Below are positions 56,693-64,000 of a DNA stretch of 64,000 nucleotides, in pieces (positions within the stretch are counted from its first letter, which is position 1; every line of letters starts with the position of its first letter). The DNA is from Paenibacillus sp. YN15. Its GTDB lineage: Bacteria > Bacillota > Bacilli > Paenibacillales > NBRC-103111. Position numbers and translations under genes: made by a program. The stretch spans positions 1 through 64,000 of the forward strand of contig NZ_QMFA01000018.1 in NCBI RefSeq assembly GCF_003285005.1, read 5' to 3'. The notes under the pieces were generated by a model. The model worked only from the letters and a program-made list of their open reading frames with translations, had not been told where the DNA came from and did no database searches.

Positions 56693-58731
56693 AAGGAGCG
56701 CCAGAAGGCGCCATTTTTGTCCAGAATCGGGTCCAGCTCGGTGAAAGGTACTGTAAACTCCGGGAACCCCGCGGCATAAGGAGCAATCTCATAGGGGGCA
56801 AACAGCAGATGGAGATCATTCTCCGTCACATAGAACAGCTGGTCTGCCGAGATGCCCTTGTAATTATCCGGCCAGACATAGGGATAGGCGCCGCTGGCGA
56901 TCTGTTTTTTGACAATGGCACTGAGCACCTTGAGATAATCGCTGTCCGGCTTGAACAGGTCCTTCAGCTCATAGAACCGGCCTGTGCCCAGATCAATCGG
57001 CGGGTACACCCGGGACGGCATGCCGTGGGCCGCGCCGAAGGGATAGTCATACCCCTCCAGCAGCAGCTGCAGCAGCCTGCCGCGGTAGAAGACCACCTGG
57101 AAGTCGCCGGTATAGGAGGACTCCAGCTGCTGCGACGCAGGGACGGGTTTGACCTTGGAAAGTTCCGCCAGCCGCCGGTTTACTTGCTCCCGGACAGAGG
57201 GAGGGGTGATGCCCTCCACCTGGGGATAATACACCAAATAGTCTTTGTTGGGCTTATACTTGAGCTCCTTCACACTGTACGGAGGCGTCAGCGGGATCAC
57301 CGTGTTCTGTGCCCACACCACCCGGCCTGCCGGAGTCAAATAGGACAGCCGGTTATCCACCTGGGCCCGGATCAGATTGCCTTCAAAGGACAGGGTGCCG
57401 CTGCCCGGAACAAGGGGAAGCCGGGTGATCCGTTTGCCGTCTGGTCCGATGAAGAAGGTGCTGCGGGCATCCTGGGCGGAAGCGGCTCCCCTATTGAAAT
57501 TCTGGACATCCAGATACTGAAAAGCGGAATACAGCTTGCCGTTCAAATCGGAAATGGCATAGCTCGTGCCCAAATACGGCCTGGCCGGGTCAATGGGCTT
57601 GCCCAGCGCTGCGCGGTCCTGGCCCAACAGCCGGATGTCCGCGTAGCCTGCCGCCGGAATGGTGAACTTGCCGCTGGTGTCGATCACCCCGTAATTGGCG
57701 CCGTAGTCCTCCGCCGTATTGACCACCGCCCGCCCCTGCTGAAAGGGCTGCGCCCCGGTAAAAGCGGGAGCAATGACCACCGCCCCCTGCTCATTCACAT
57801 ACCCGTATTTGCCGCCGTCGGTGGCTTGATACGCCATTACCCCTTCGGAAAGGGGTCCTACAAACGCATAGGGCAGCTCCGTCAGAGTTTCCCCCTGCAG
57901 GCCGATCAGGCGGTACAGCCCGTCTTTTACCTTGACTACGGCTTTGCCGTTGCGGAAATCCGTGCCCTCCATAAAAGTGGCGGGAATAACCTCCGCGCCG
58001 TCCCGGTCCAGATAACCGTAGGCCGCATTCCCCTCCGGGCTGCTCAGATAGAACAGGGCCCGCCCGTCGCTGTAGGGCTGGATATAGGTGTACACCTTGT
58101 CTGGCGGCGTCACCCGCCTGCCCTGCTCGTCGATGACGTATGCCCCCTTGTCATCGGACACAACCGCTCTTCCCTCGGAGAACTCTCCGATGCTGTCAAA
58201 CCGGGGCTCCACTACAAATTGCCCGCCGGTGTTGATAATCCCGTTTTTGCCGCCTTTGGAAACAACGGCAAGCCCGTTATTCTGGAAATTCTCCGCATAA
58301 TCATAGACGGGAGCAAGCCGCATCTTGCCGCCGGCGTCCACATAACCCCACATTTGGCCGGAGGTGGTGTTGACGCTTGCGGGGAACAAAGCCGGAGCCC
58401 GGCGGGCATAACCGCTCTCCCCGGCCGCAGACAGCGCATAGCGCACACGCTCGGCCGGCCCTTCCGCCGTCCAGTCCATCACTGACAGGGAGGCCTGCGC
58501 CTCCGCCGCCCAGCCCACCACCAGATTGTGGCCGCTTCTGCCGTTGACCGCGGCGGGCACCGCATAAAAGGCCTGCACCGCCACCTCCGGCCACCGCCAG
58601 CGGCCGGTTTCCATCCAGCCCCAGCCGCTGTATTTGTAAACCGTCAGCCATAATCCGTCCTGGGCCCGGGACAGCGCCGCCGCTTCCCAAATCCCATCCC
58701 CATCAAAATCTCCCACTGCATTCATGCTCAA
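56677..58731 (-). CDS. WG-repeat protein with C-terminal DUF3298-like domain
   Basis: A 684-residue protein. The start (NAVGDFDGDGIWEAA) resembles an FG-GAP/VCBS unit; the middle has at least six WG repeats (WGYVDAGGKMRLAPVYDYAE, NGIINTGGQFVVEPRFDSI, YGYVNEQGAVVIAPAF); the last 200 residues resemble the DUF3298/DUF4163 type (YPQVEGITPP, FGAAHGMPSRVYPPIDLGTG, FEL-like end). No signal peptide is visible at this start. TTG at 58731 follows AGGAGG at seven bases and is preferred to the ATG at 58725. The leader before it has the hairpin GCTATCC-AAA-GGATAGC (58751-58767), close to the site. Function unknown. Confidence 0.78.
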   Translation of the reverse strand: MSMNAVGDFDGDGIWEAAALSRAQDGLWLTVYKYSGWGWMETGRWRWPEVAVQAFYAVPAAVNGRSGHNLVVGWAAEAQASLSVMDWTAEGPAERVRYALSAAGESGYARRAPALFPASVNTTSGQMWGYVDAGGKMRLAPVYDYAENFQNNGLAVVSKGGKNGIINTGGQFVVEPRFDSIGEFSEGRAVVSDDKGAYVIDEQGRRVTPPDKVYTYIQPYSDGRALFYLSSPEGNAAYGYLDRDGAEVIPATFMEGTDFRNGKAVVKVKDGLYRLIGLQGETLTELPYAFVGPLSEGVMAYQATDGGKYGYVNEQGAVVIAPAFTGAQPFQQGRAVVNTAEDYGANYGVIDTSGKFTIPAAGYADIRLLGQDRAALGKPIDPARPYLGTSYAISDLNGKLYSAFQYLDVQNFNRGAASAQDARSTFFIGPDGKRITRLPLVPGSGTLSFEGNLIRAQVDNRLSYLTPAGRVVWAQNTVIPLTPPYSVKELKYKPNKDYLVYYPQVEGITPPSVREQVNRRLAELSKVKPVPASQQLESSYTGDFQVVFYRGRLLQLLLEGYDYPFGAAHGMPSRVYPPIDLGTGRFYELKDLFKPDSDYLKVLSAIVKKQIASGAYPYVWPDNYKGISADQLFYVTENDLHLLFAPYEIAPYAAGFPEFTVPFTELDPILDKNGAFWRSFHPQV

Positions 58732-59013
58732 GGCGATCCCTCCTAAGGATGCTATCCAAAGGATAGCCTGCATCGCAAGCCGAAGCTAAGGGCTTTCCGT
58801 CAGGAAGCCCGCATTGCAAGCCTAAGCTGCGCAAGGTATATGCCATAAGCATATGGGAACACAAGGTTGGAAATGCCTCCGCGGCCCATGAAATTCGCAA
58901 CATGCACGCGCCGCGAAAATCCGCTACAATAGAAACAAGCCCTTGGAAAAGCTTTCCCAAGCGGCTGCAATGAATCCGATATCCATACCCTCATATAAAA
59001 GGAAGGTACTCCC

Positions 59014-59814
59014 ATGCTTCAGGAGCCCCAGTCTCCGAGAGACGATGAATTGGCTGCGGAATCCGCGGAAGAGGCGGATGCGCAGCGACTCTGCCCACGC
59101 TGCAACATGCATAAGCCCCTGTCCCACTTTATGAAGCGGACAGGCAAACGTTCAAGCAAAAACGCCCGCCGCGGCATGTGCCGGGCTTGCCGCAAAAAAA
59201 CCAAAAAGCTGCGCCGTCCCACCGCTCAGGAGAACCATCTCCCGGAGCAGAGCGCAGCCCCTGCCGCGGGCAACCCGGCCTCGGCGGCAGACGCCGTGCG
59301 CCGGACCCTTGCGGGCGCTGACGGCAGCATGTCTGCCGCAGCTCCCGGCGCGCCAGAGGAAGAGTATCCCCTGCAGCTGCCCATGCGCAGGCTCAGCAGG
59401 CGCCCCTTGCCGGAGCCGCCGCCCAAACCTCCCGGACCCGATGCTTCCGTGCTGCGCCCCACCAGGGAGGGCATTATCCGTATGCGCGGGCATACGGACA
59501 AGGGCCGCCGCTGGGTGCAGGAGACGGATTTGGAGACGGCCTCCGTCCTGGTCAGGGAGTTCGCCGCCGTGGTGGTCAACGCCCATACCATCCGCCGCCT
59601 TTATTCCAACAAGAAATTCAAGCGCTACATCCTGATGCGGGACCAATACACCTGCTATTTTTGCGGGGAATACGGCGATACCATCGATCATCTGCTGCCC
59701 CGCTCCCGGGGCGGCCACACAACGCCCATGAACTGCGTCTGCGCCTGCTCGCTGTGCAATCAGAGCAAGGCCAACCGCAGTCTGGAGGATTTTATGGAAG
59801 GGATAGAGGAGTAG
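59014..59814 (+). CDS. HNH endonuclease domain protein with N-terminal zinc-ribbon-like motif
   Basis: A 266-residue protein. Cys27, Cys30, Cys56 and Cys59 (CPRC, CRAC) form a zinc-finger-like N-terminus in a basic context. A Pro/Ala-rich linker covers about residues 70-150. The C-terminal 60 residues are an HNH domain: CYFCGEYGDTIDHLLPRSR with the paired CSLCNQSKANRSL, giving the two zinc-binding CxxC pairs and the DH catalytic region. Such HNH proteins cut DNA, but many chromosomal ones have no known role. AAGGAAGG precedes the ATG. It stands alone between divergent and convergent neighbours. Confidence 0.82.
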   Translation: MLQEPQSPRDDELAAESAEEADAQRLCPRCNMHKPLSHFMKRTGKRSSKNARRGMCRACRKKTKKLRRPTAQENHLPEQSAAPAAGNPASAADAVRRTLAGADGSMSAAAPGAPEEEYPLQLPMRRLSRRPLPEPPPKPPGPDASVLRPTREGIIRMRGHTDKGRRWVQETDLETASVLVREFAAVVVNAHTIRRLYSNKKFKRYILMRDQYTCYFCGEYGDTIDHLLPRSRGGHTTPMNCVCACSLCNQSKANRSLEDFMEGIEE

Positions 59815-59859
59815 CGTAGCGTTTGCCGAAGCATCCGCTTTTGCCCCGGTTGGGCGAGC

Positions 59860-60960
59860 TCAGACCTCATCGGTTGTCAGATGGTCGCAAATCCGGTTGC
59901 GGCCCTTGCGTTTGGCTTGGTACAGGTAAGCATCGGCATGCTCCAGAAGACGGTTCGCCTCCATACCTTTGCCGTAGGGATGGAGGCCGATGCTTATCGT
60001 CACCCGCCGCCCCCCCAGCTCGGGATGCTCCAACAGCTCCATATTGATCCGTATCCGCTCCAGAACCTGGCGGACCTCCCCCAGTGTCCGGTCCGTGAAG
60101 ACAATGGTAAACTCCTCGCCGCCGTAGCGGGCGGCAAAATCGCTGCTGCCCACTCCCTCCCTGATCACCGAAGCCATCCGCTTCAGCACCTGATCCCCGG
60201 CCTGATGCCCAAAGGTATCATTCACCGACTTGAAGAAATCCACATCCAGCATCGCCACATGAAGCGAAAACCCTTCCGAATCCGCATACCGCAGCAGCAT
60301 CTCCAGATGCTCGTTCAACGCCGCCCGGTTGTATAGGCCGGTCAAGGGGTCGGTCCGCACCATTTTATCCTTGATCACGTTCTGAATCATCAAATTCTGC
60401 TTGTCCACCGATTCCATCCGCAGCTCCTGCAGAAGCTCCATGCCCCGCTCCATGGAATTCATGGCGATAAAGGCGGAGACGGCCAGAATAACAGGGATGG
60501 CCAGCCATTCCACCATAGATGTCCGGTCCCGCAGCACGGGAAACAAGGCAGTGACAATCAGGAAAGCGAACACATTCATAAGCGCTGTATACACCACAAA
60601 ACGGCGCTGGAAATACATAATGGAAACCACAATCGGCAGAATCCACAGAGCCTGGATATAGTCCAAACGATGATGGGCAACAATCAGCACAGAGCAGATC
60701 AGCGTGGTCATGCCGACTATCACCCAATGATATGCGCTTTTCAGCCGCAGGTAAAGAAACTCGCCCACGCAGAGAATGGCGAAGTTGATGCCGCCGGGAA
60801 TAATCAGGTACTTCAATTGGGCCTCCCAGCCGCCTCCCCTGCTGATCAGGAGCAGAATCTCCTCCACCAGCAGGACCAGGAGCAGCATCCACCAGAACGA
60901 GTTGAGAGACTTCCGATTCCACCGTCGGTTATTCAAGCCGAGAAAATCATCCTGCTTCAT
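59860..60960 (-). CDS. Membrane-bound GGDEF diguanylate cyclase
   Basis: A 366-residue protein with five to six membrane segments in the first 190 residues (a 5TM-like sensor) and a GGDEF domain at about 205-366. The active-site loop reads RYGGEEF, a competent variant; DPLTGLYNRAALNEHL and LDVDFFKSVNDTFGHQAGDQ are intact, so it should make cyclic di-GMP. An inhibitory RxxD motif was not obvious before the loop. GGGAG precedes the ATG at 60960. Its input signal is unknown. Confidence 0.88.
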   Translation of the reverse strand: MKQDDFLGLNNRRWNRKSLNSFWWMLLLVLLVEEILLLISRGGGWEAQLKYLIIPGGINFAILCVGEFLYLRLKSAYHWVIVGMTTLICSVLIVAHHRLDYIQALWILPIVVSIMYFQRRFVVYTALMNVFAFLIVTALFPVLRDRTSMVEWLAIPVILAVSAFIAMNSMERGMELLQELRMESVDKQNLMIQNVIKDKMVRTDPLTGLYNRAALNEHLEMLLRYADSEGFSLHVAMLDVDFFKSVNDTFGHQAGDQVLKRMASVIREGVGSSDFAARYGGEEFTIVFTDRTLGEVRQVLERIRINMELLEHPELGGRRVTISIGLHPYGKGMEANRLLEHADAYLYQAKRKGRNRICDHLTTDEV

Positions 60961-61246
60961 GTTCTTGTCTCCCGTAAATCCGACCTTGTCCTTATAATGC
61001 ATATAGGTCTTTGCGCCCATTGACTTGGGTAGTAATTCGACATTGTTTTAGCAATTCCTTTATTATGCAGAAAATATAGAATAGGTGAATTGTTATACAT
61101 TTTATCCCGTTTTTATCCAGACCAACCCTTGTTCGGGAGCCCCTCCCGCCGGCCGCTTTTCCATCCGCCTCATTCACCCTTTCCCCAATATGGAATATGG
61201 TGGAAACATAGGCATTCATCCTGTATGAGACGGAGGTTTTTTTCGT

Positions 61247-62152
61247 ATGGATTGTTATCCGGTTTACCCTTATTACGGCAAAACAACAGAATGGAAAGAG
61301 GAGCCCGTGTCCTTCCCGCCCCAGCACCAGCCGGTTCAGCCCGGCCTGGAGTACGTCATGAATCCGCGGCCCATCTTTGAAAACCCGGCTTACCGGGGCA
61401 GCGGGAAGCTGGCGGGACGCACGGCCATTCTGTCCGGCGGCGACAGCGGTATCGGCCGGGCCACGGCCATTGCCTTTGCCAAGGAAGGCGCCAGCCTGGT
61501 TATCCCCTACCTGTACGAGGAGCGGGATGCGGAGGAAACCAGGAGGCGGATTGAAGAGCTGGGAGGCCGCTGTCTTTTTATGCGCATCGACCTGCTCCAC
61601 AAAAAAGCCTGCCAGGAAGTGGTGGATTGCGCCATCAGCACCTTTGGCAGACTGGATATTCTGGTGAACAACATGGGGGTACAGTACCCCCAGGAAAAAC
61701 TGACGGATATCACCGAGGAGCAGCTGGAGCATACCTTCCGCACCAATGTCTTCTCCTATTTCTTCATGACCCAGGCGGCCCTCCCCCATCTGAAGCCGGG
61801 CAGCTCCATTATCAATACCGCCTCGATTACGGCCTACCGCGGGGAAAAGACCCTCCTGGACTATTCCGCAACCAAAGGAGCCGTTGTTTCGTTCACCCGT
61901 TCCTTGGCCATGAATCTGGTGGAGCAGGGCATCCGGGTTAATGCGGTGGCCCCCGGCCCCACCTGGACGCCGCTGATCCCCTCCAGCTTCTCCGCCGCCC
62001 GGGTAGCCCGGTTCGGCACGGAAACGCCCATGAAACGCGCGGGCCAGCCCTTCGAGCTTGCCCCCGCCTATGTGTACCTGGCTTCGGATGACTCCCGGTA
62101 CATGACCGGAGAGACAATCCATGTCAACGGCGGGGACTTCATTACCAGTTGA
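61247..62152 (+). CDS. Short-chain dehydrogenase/reductase (YhxC/YdaD-like)
   Basis: A 301-residue NAD(P)-dependent oxidoreductase. The long N-terminal extension (FPPQHQPVQPGLEYVMNPRP) and GRTAILSGGDSGIGRATAIAFAKEG match the group of general-stress SDRs such as YhdF/YdaD. Catalytic residues are Ser in NTASITAY, Tyr in LDYSATKGA and its Lys, with NNMGVQYPQ as the structural Asn loop. GGAGG lies ten bases before the ATG. It is convergent with the RCC1-like gene, only nine bases away. Confidence 0.87.
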   Translation: MDCYPVYPYYGKTTEWKEEPVSFPPQHQPVQPGLEYVMNPRPIFENPAYRGSGKLAGRTAILSGGDSGIGRATAIAFAKEGASLVIPYLYEERDAEETRRRIEELGGRCLFMRIDLLHKKACQEVVDCAISTFGRLDILVNNMGVQYPQEKLTDITEEQLEHTFRTNVFSYFFMTQAALPHLKPGSSIINTASITAYRGEKTLLDYSATKGAVVSFTRSLAMNLVEQGIRVNAVAPGPTWTPLIPSSFSAARVARFGTETPMKRAGQPFELAPAYVYLASDDSRYMTGETIHVNGGDFITS

Positions 62153-62161
62153 GGCGGCGGC

Positions 62162-64000
62162 TCAGGGAAACGGGACGATTCCCGGCACGGAGTCGCCTTG
62201 CCCGAAGGGATTGTAGCCCAGGAGGCTGACTTGGTTCCGGTCATTGACCAGCACATGGTAGTGAAGACCCGGACCCTCAATATTGTAATCATAAAATGAG
62301 GACATGAGCTTAATCGGCGCGGGAAGCGCTGCCTGGAGCCGGATCTTGTACCGCTCCTCGGCGGCTGTCCCGTCGGCATGCACCTGGAGGCTCCCGCTGA
62401 TGCGGGCAACCTTCCGGGCATGGGCAGGCTGCACCTGGGGGCTTACCGACAGGATTTCCAGCGCGCCGGTGGACTTCTTCCACTCCATTTTCATATCGAG
62501 GCGGATTTCCCGGAGATCGCCGGTTTCCTCCAGCGCCCATACCTGCAGAGGCTCGGCGGTATGGAGGACATAGTCGTCCAAGGACAGCTCCTTCACCGGA
62601 TGAAGCCCCATCACCGCACGGAACACATATCCTCCTTCCTTGGAACGGTCGGCGTAAAATACCTTGCCGTCCTCCGTCAGCGCCATAAACACATACGGAT
62701 TCCCGTGGAGAGAACGAATCCGGCCGGTCCAGCCTCCTTCGGCGGCCACCTTTTCCGCCCCCGCAGGCACCAGGCCCGTAACTGCATAGCCTGCTGCGGC
62801 AATCTCCTGCCCATCGGCCCCTGCCGCCCGCTCCAAAAATACAAGCTCCAGATTCCCCCGGCCGTCCAGAAGAAGCAGCCGTTCCCCGCCGGCAGCCATT
62901 TCCTTCACCGGATCAGAGAGGGTCAGAGGCATGGAGGAGGCAAAATCCTTTTCCCACAGCCGGACCATCCCCGCCGTATCCAGGGTAACCGGATAATCCA
63001 GAACAAAGTGGAGATCCTTAAGGCCCGCTACATTCTGCACAGTCCCGATAGTCCGGTCCGGCTGCATGGTGCGGAGGGTTCCGTCCTCCATAATAAAGTA
63101 AGGGCGTCCCGGAGCCGCCACCGTCTTCCGCACCCCGGACAGCTCGCCCATATCCTCCCAGCGGTCCAGAATAACCGGGAGCCGTCCCAGCTGGCCGTCC
63201 ATATTCCTGCCCCAGGTATACACCCGGCCCTGATCGTCCAGGGCCAAGGCATGGTGGTTGCCCGCTTCAAGACCAACGATGCCGGCCAGCCCTTCTATTT
63301 TCACAGGCTCCAGCACCGTCTCCGCGCCTGCCCCCAGAAGTCCGTCCGTATTCTTCCCGAATCCCCATACCGTCCCATCCCCGCGGGTAAACAGGCTGGT
63401 GCCTTCCCCGGCCACTGCCATCCTCACCGCGCCGGACAGCCGCGGCTCCGCCGCAAGCTTCTGCTCATGGGGAAGATAGCGCATAACCTCGCCATTTTCC
63501 AGTTGGATCAAAGCCTCATCCTCATAACCGGCAGCAACCGTTGCCACTCCCTGCGGCACTAGGACGGAATGGTTCTCCGGCTTCAGGATGTCTCCGCTTA
63601 ACCCTGCCGCGTACCACAGCTTGCCGTTCTGCTCCTGGATAAAAAGTGAAAACGATGTGCCGTATATGGCCGACACCCCGGAAAAATTTCCGAAGCGCAG
63701 CGGCTTACCCGATTCTCTGGGCAGGTACCATACCGTCCCGTCCTTGCGCAGGGCAAACAGTGTGCCGAACATCTCATCCAGCTGCCGGATGGAGACAACC
63801 TCCGTCAGCCCCTCTACCTGCTGGGGAGCCTCCTGGTGCCTGGCTCCAAGCTTCAGAACATGGCCGTCGGTTCCCAGCAGATAATTCCGCGTCATCTGCG
63901 CCACCGGACGGTCCGCGGCGACCCGTTCCGGTCCGGTCTCTCCCTCCGGCGGGTTGAAGCCCCAGCCCCAACGCCAGGCGCCGCCCTCCTGGTCAATGGC
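62162..64000 (-). CDS. RCC1-like beta-propeller protein (5' end outside window)
   Basis: The reading frame stays open to the window edge, so at least 613 residues are encoded and the start is missing. Repeats of the RCC1 type are seen: AIDQEGGAWRWGWG at the edge, TRGDGTVWGFGKNTDG and ALALDDQGRVYTWGRNMDG, each with the characteristic W-G pair, and further degenerate blades (FALRKDGTVWYLP). The last 150 residues lack clear repeats. In bacteria such proteins are often surface or exported with unknown ligands; any signal peptide would lie outside this window. Confidence 0.8.
   Translation of the reverse strand, partial: AIDQEGGAWRWGWGFNPPEGETGPERVAADRPVAQMTRNYLLGTDGHVLKLGARHQEAPQQVEGLTEVVSIRQLDEMFGTLFALRKDGTVWYLPRESGKPLRFGNFSGVSAIYGTSFSLFIQEQNGKLWYAAGLSGDILKPENHSVLVPQGVATVAAGYEDEALIQLENGEVMRYLPHEQKLAAEPRLSGAVRMAVAGEGTSLFTRGDGTVWGFGKNTDGLLGAGAETVLEPVKIEGLAGIVGLEAGNHHALALDDQGRVYTWGRNMDGQLGRLPVILDRWEDMGELSGVRKTVAAPGRPYFIMEDGTLRTMQPDRTIGTVQNVAGLKDLHFVLDYPVTLDTAGMVRLWEKDFASSMPLTLSDPVKEMAAGGERLLLLDGRGNLELVFLERAAGADGQEIAAAGYAVTGLVPAGAEKVAAEGGWTGRIRSLHGNPYVFMALTEDGKVFYADRSKEGGYVFRAVMGLHPVKELSLDDYVLHTAEPLQVWALEETGDLREIRLDMKMEWKKSTGALEILSVSPQVQPAHARKVARISGSLQVHADGTAAEERYKIRLQAALPAPIKLMSSFYDYNIEGPGLHYHVLVNDRNQVSLLGYNPFGQGDSVPGIVPFP

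Overview
The window is about 57-60% G+C and looks like a chromosomal segment of an endospore-forming Bacillales bacterium, most likely Paenibacillus or a close relative. The evidence is a tlp spore protein gene, a PdaA-type spore-cortex deacetylase, a CUT1 sugar-uptake locus with a membrane-bound AraC regulator, strong AGGAGG ribosome binding sites with frequent TTG/GTG starts, glutaminyl-tRNA synthetase and HrpB helicase genes (both unusual in Firmicutes), and intergenic repeat families of a kind I associate with Paenibacillus. No rRNA, tRNA, CRISPR array or intact insertion sequence was seen.

Layout. 0-6 kb: a DUF1801 gene and a complete nucleoside ABC importer operon (nupNOPQ type, minus strand). 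6-12 kb: a YkgJ-type cysteine-cluster protein, an aldo/keto reductase, a chemoreceptor, an unrecognised protein, an M29 aminopeptidase and a GNAT acetyltransferase. 12-15 kb: a FusB-family EF-G-binding protein preceded by a leader that looks like a translational attenuator; tlp; a low-G+C two-gene islet encoding a DUF4062 (TIR-like) protein with a possible C-terminal GAF-like sensor plus a 71-residue partner; and a cluster of inverted intergenic repeats. 15-25 kb: glnS, a 2,014-residue lectin/Ig-like/SLH surface protein and glpK. 25-34 kb: a carbohydrate locus on the minus strand: AraC regulator, two CUT1 permeases, a lipoprotein binding protein, an alpha/alpha-toroid enzyme I cannot assign to a family, and a decayed CBM96-type gene.

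34-39 kb: sfsA, a lipoprotein polysaccharide deacetylase, a YhdH-type oxidoreductase behind a near-consensus promoter, and a pair encoding an anchored phosphodiester glycosidase and a GT2-GtrA fusion. 39-45 kb: a composite repeat element, hrpB, a MerR-methyltransferase fusion followed by a second methyltransferase whose promoter has the stretched 19-bp spacer and central dyad of MerR targets, and rarD. 45-52 kb: a second chemoreceptor, a small L,D-transpeptidase, a thioredoxin-like ferredoxin, alkA, a hypothetical gene, metY and two overlapping CBO0543-like membrane genes. 52-64 kb: pdaA, an XPD/DinG-like helicase with an N-terminal nuclease domain overlapping a cysteine hydrolase gene, a WG-repeat protein, an HNH protein, a GGDEF protein, a short-chain dehydrogenase and the 3' part of an RCC1-like gene cut by the window edge.

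The most interesting items are the FusB leader, with two short reading frames and competing 9-bp pairings; the MerR-methyltransferase pair and its operator; the DUF4062 islet as a candidate defence locus; and the two intergenic repeat clusters, each built as two forward plus two reverse copies. All functional statements are from reading motifs, not from database searches.
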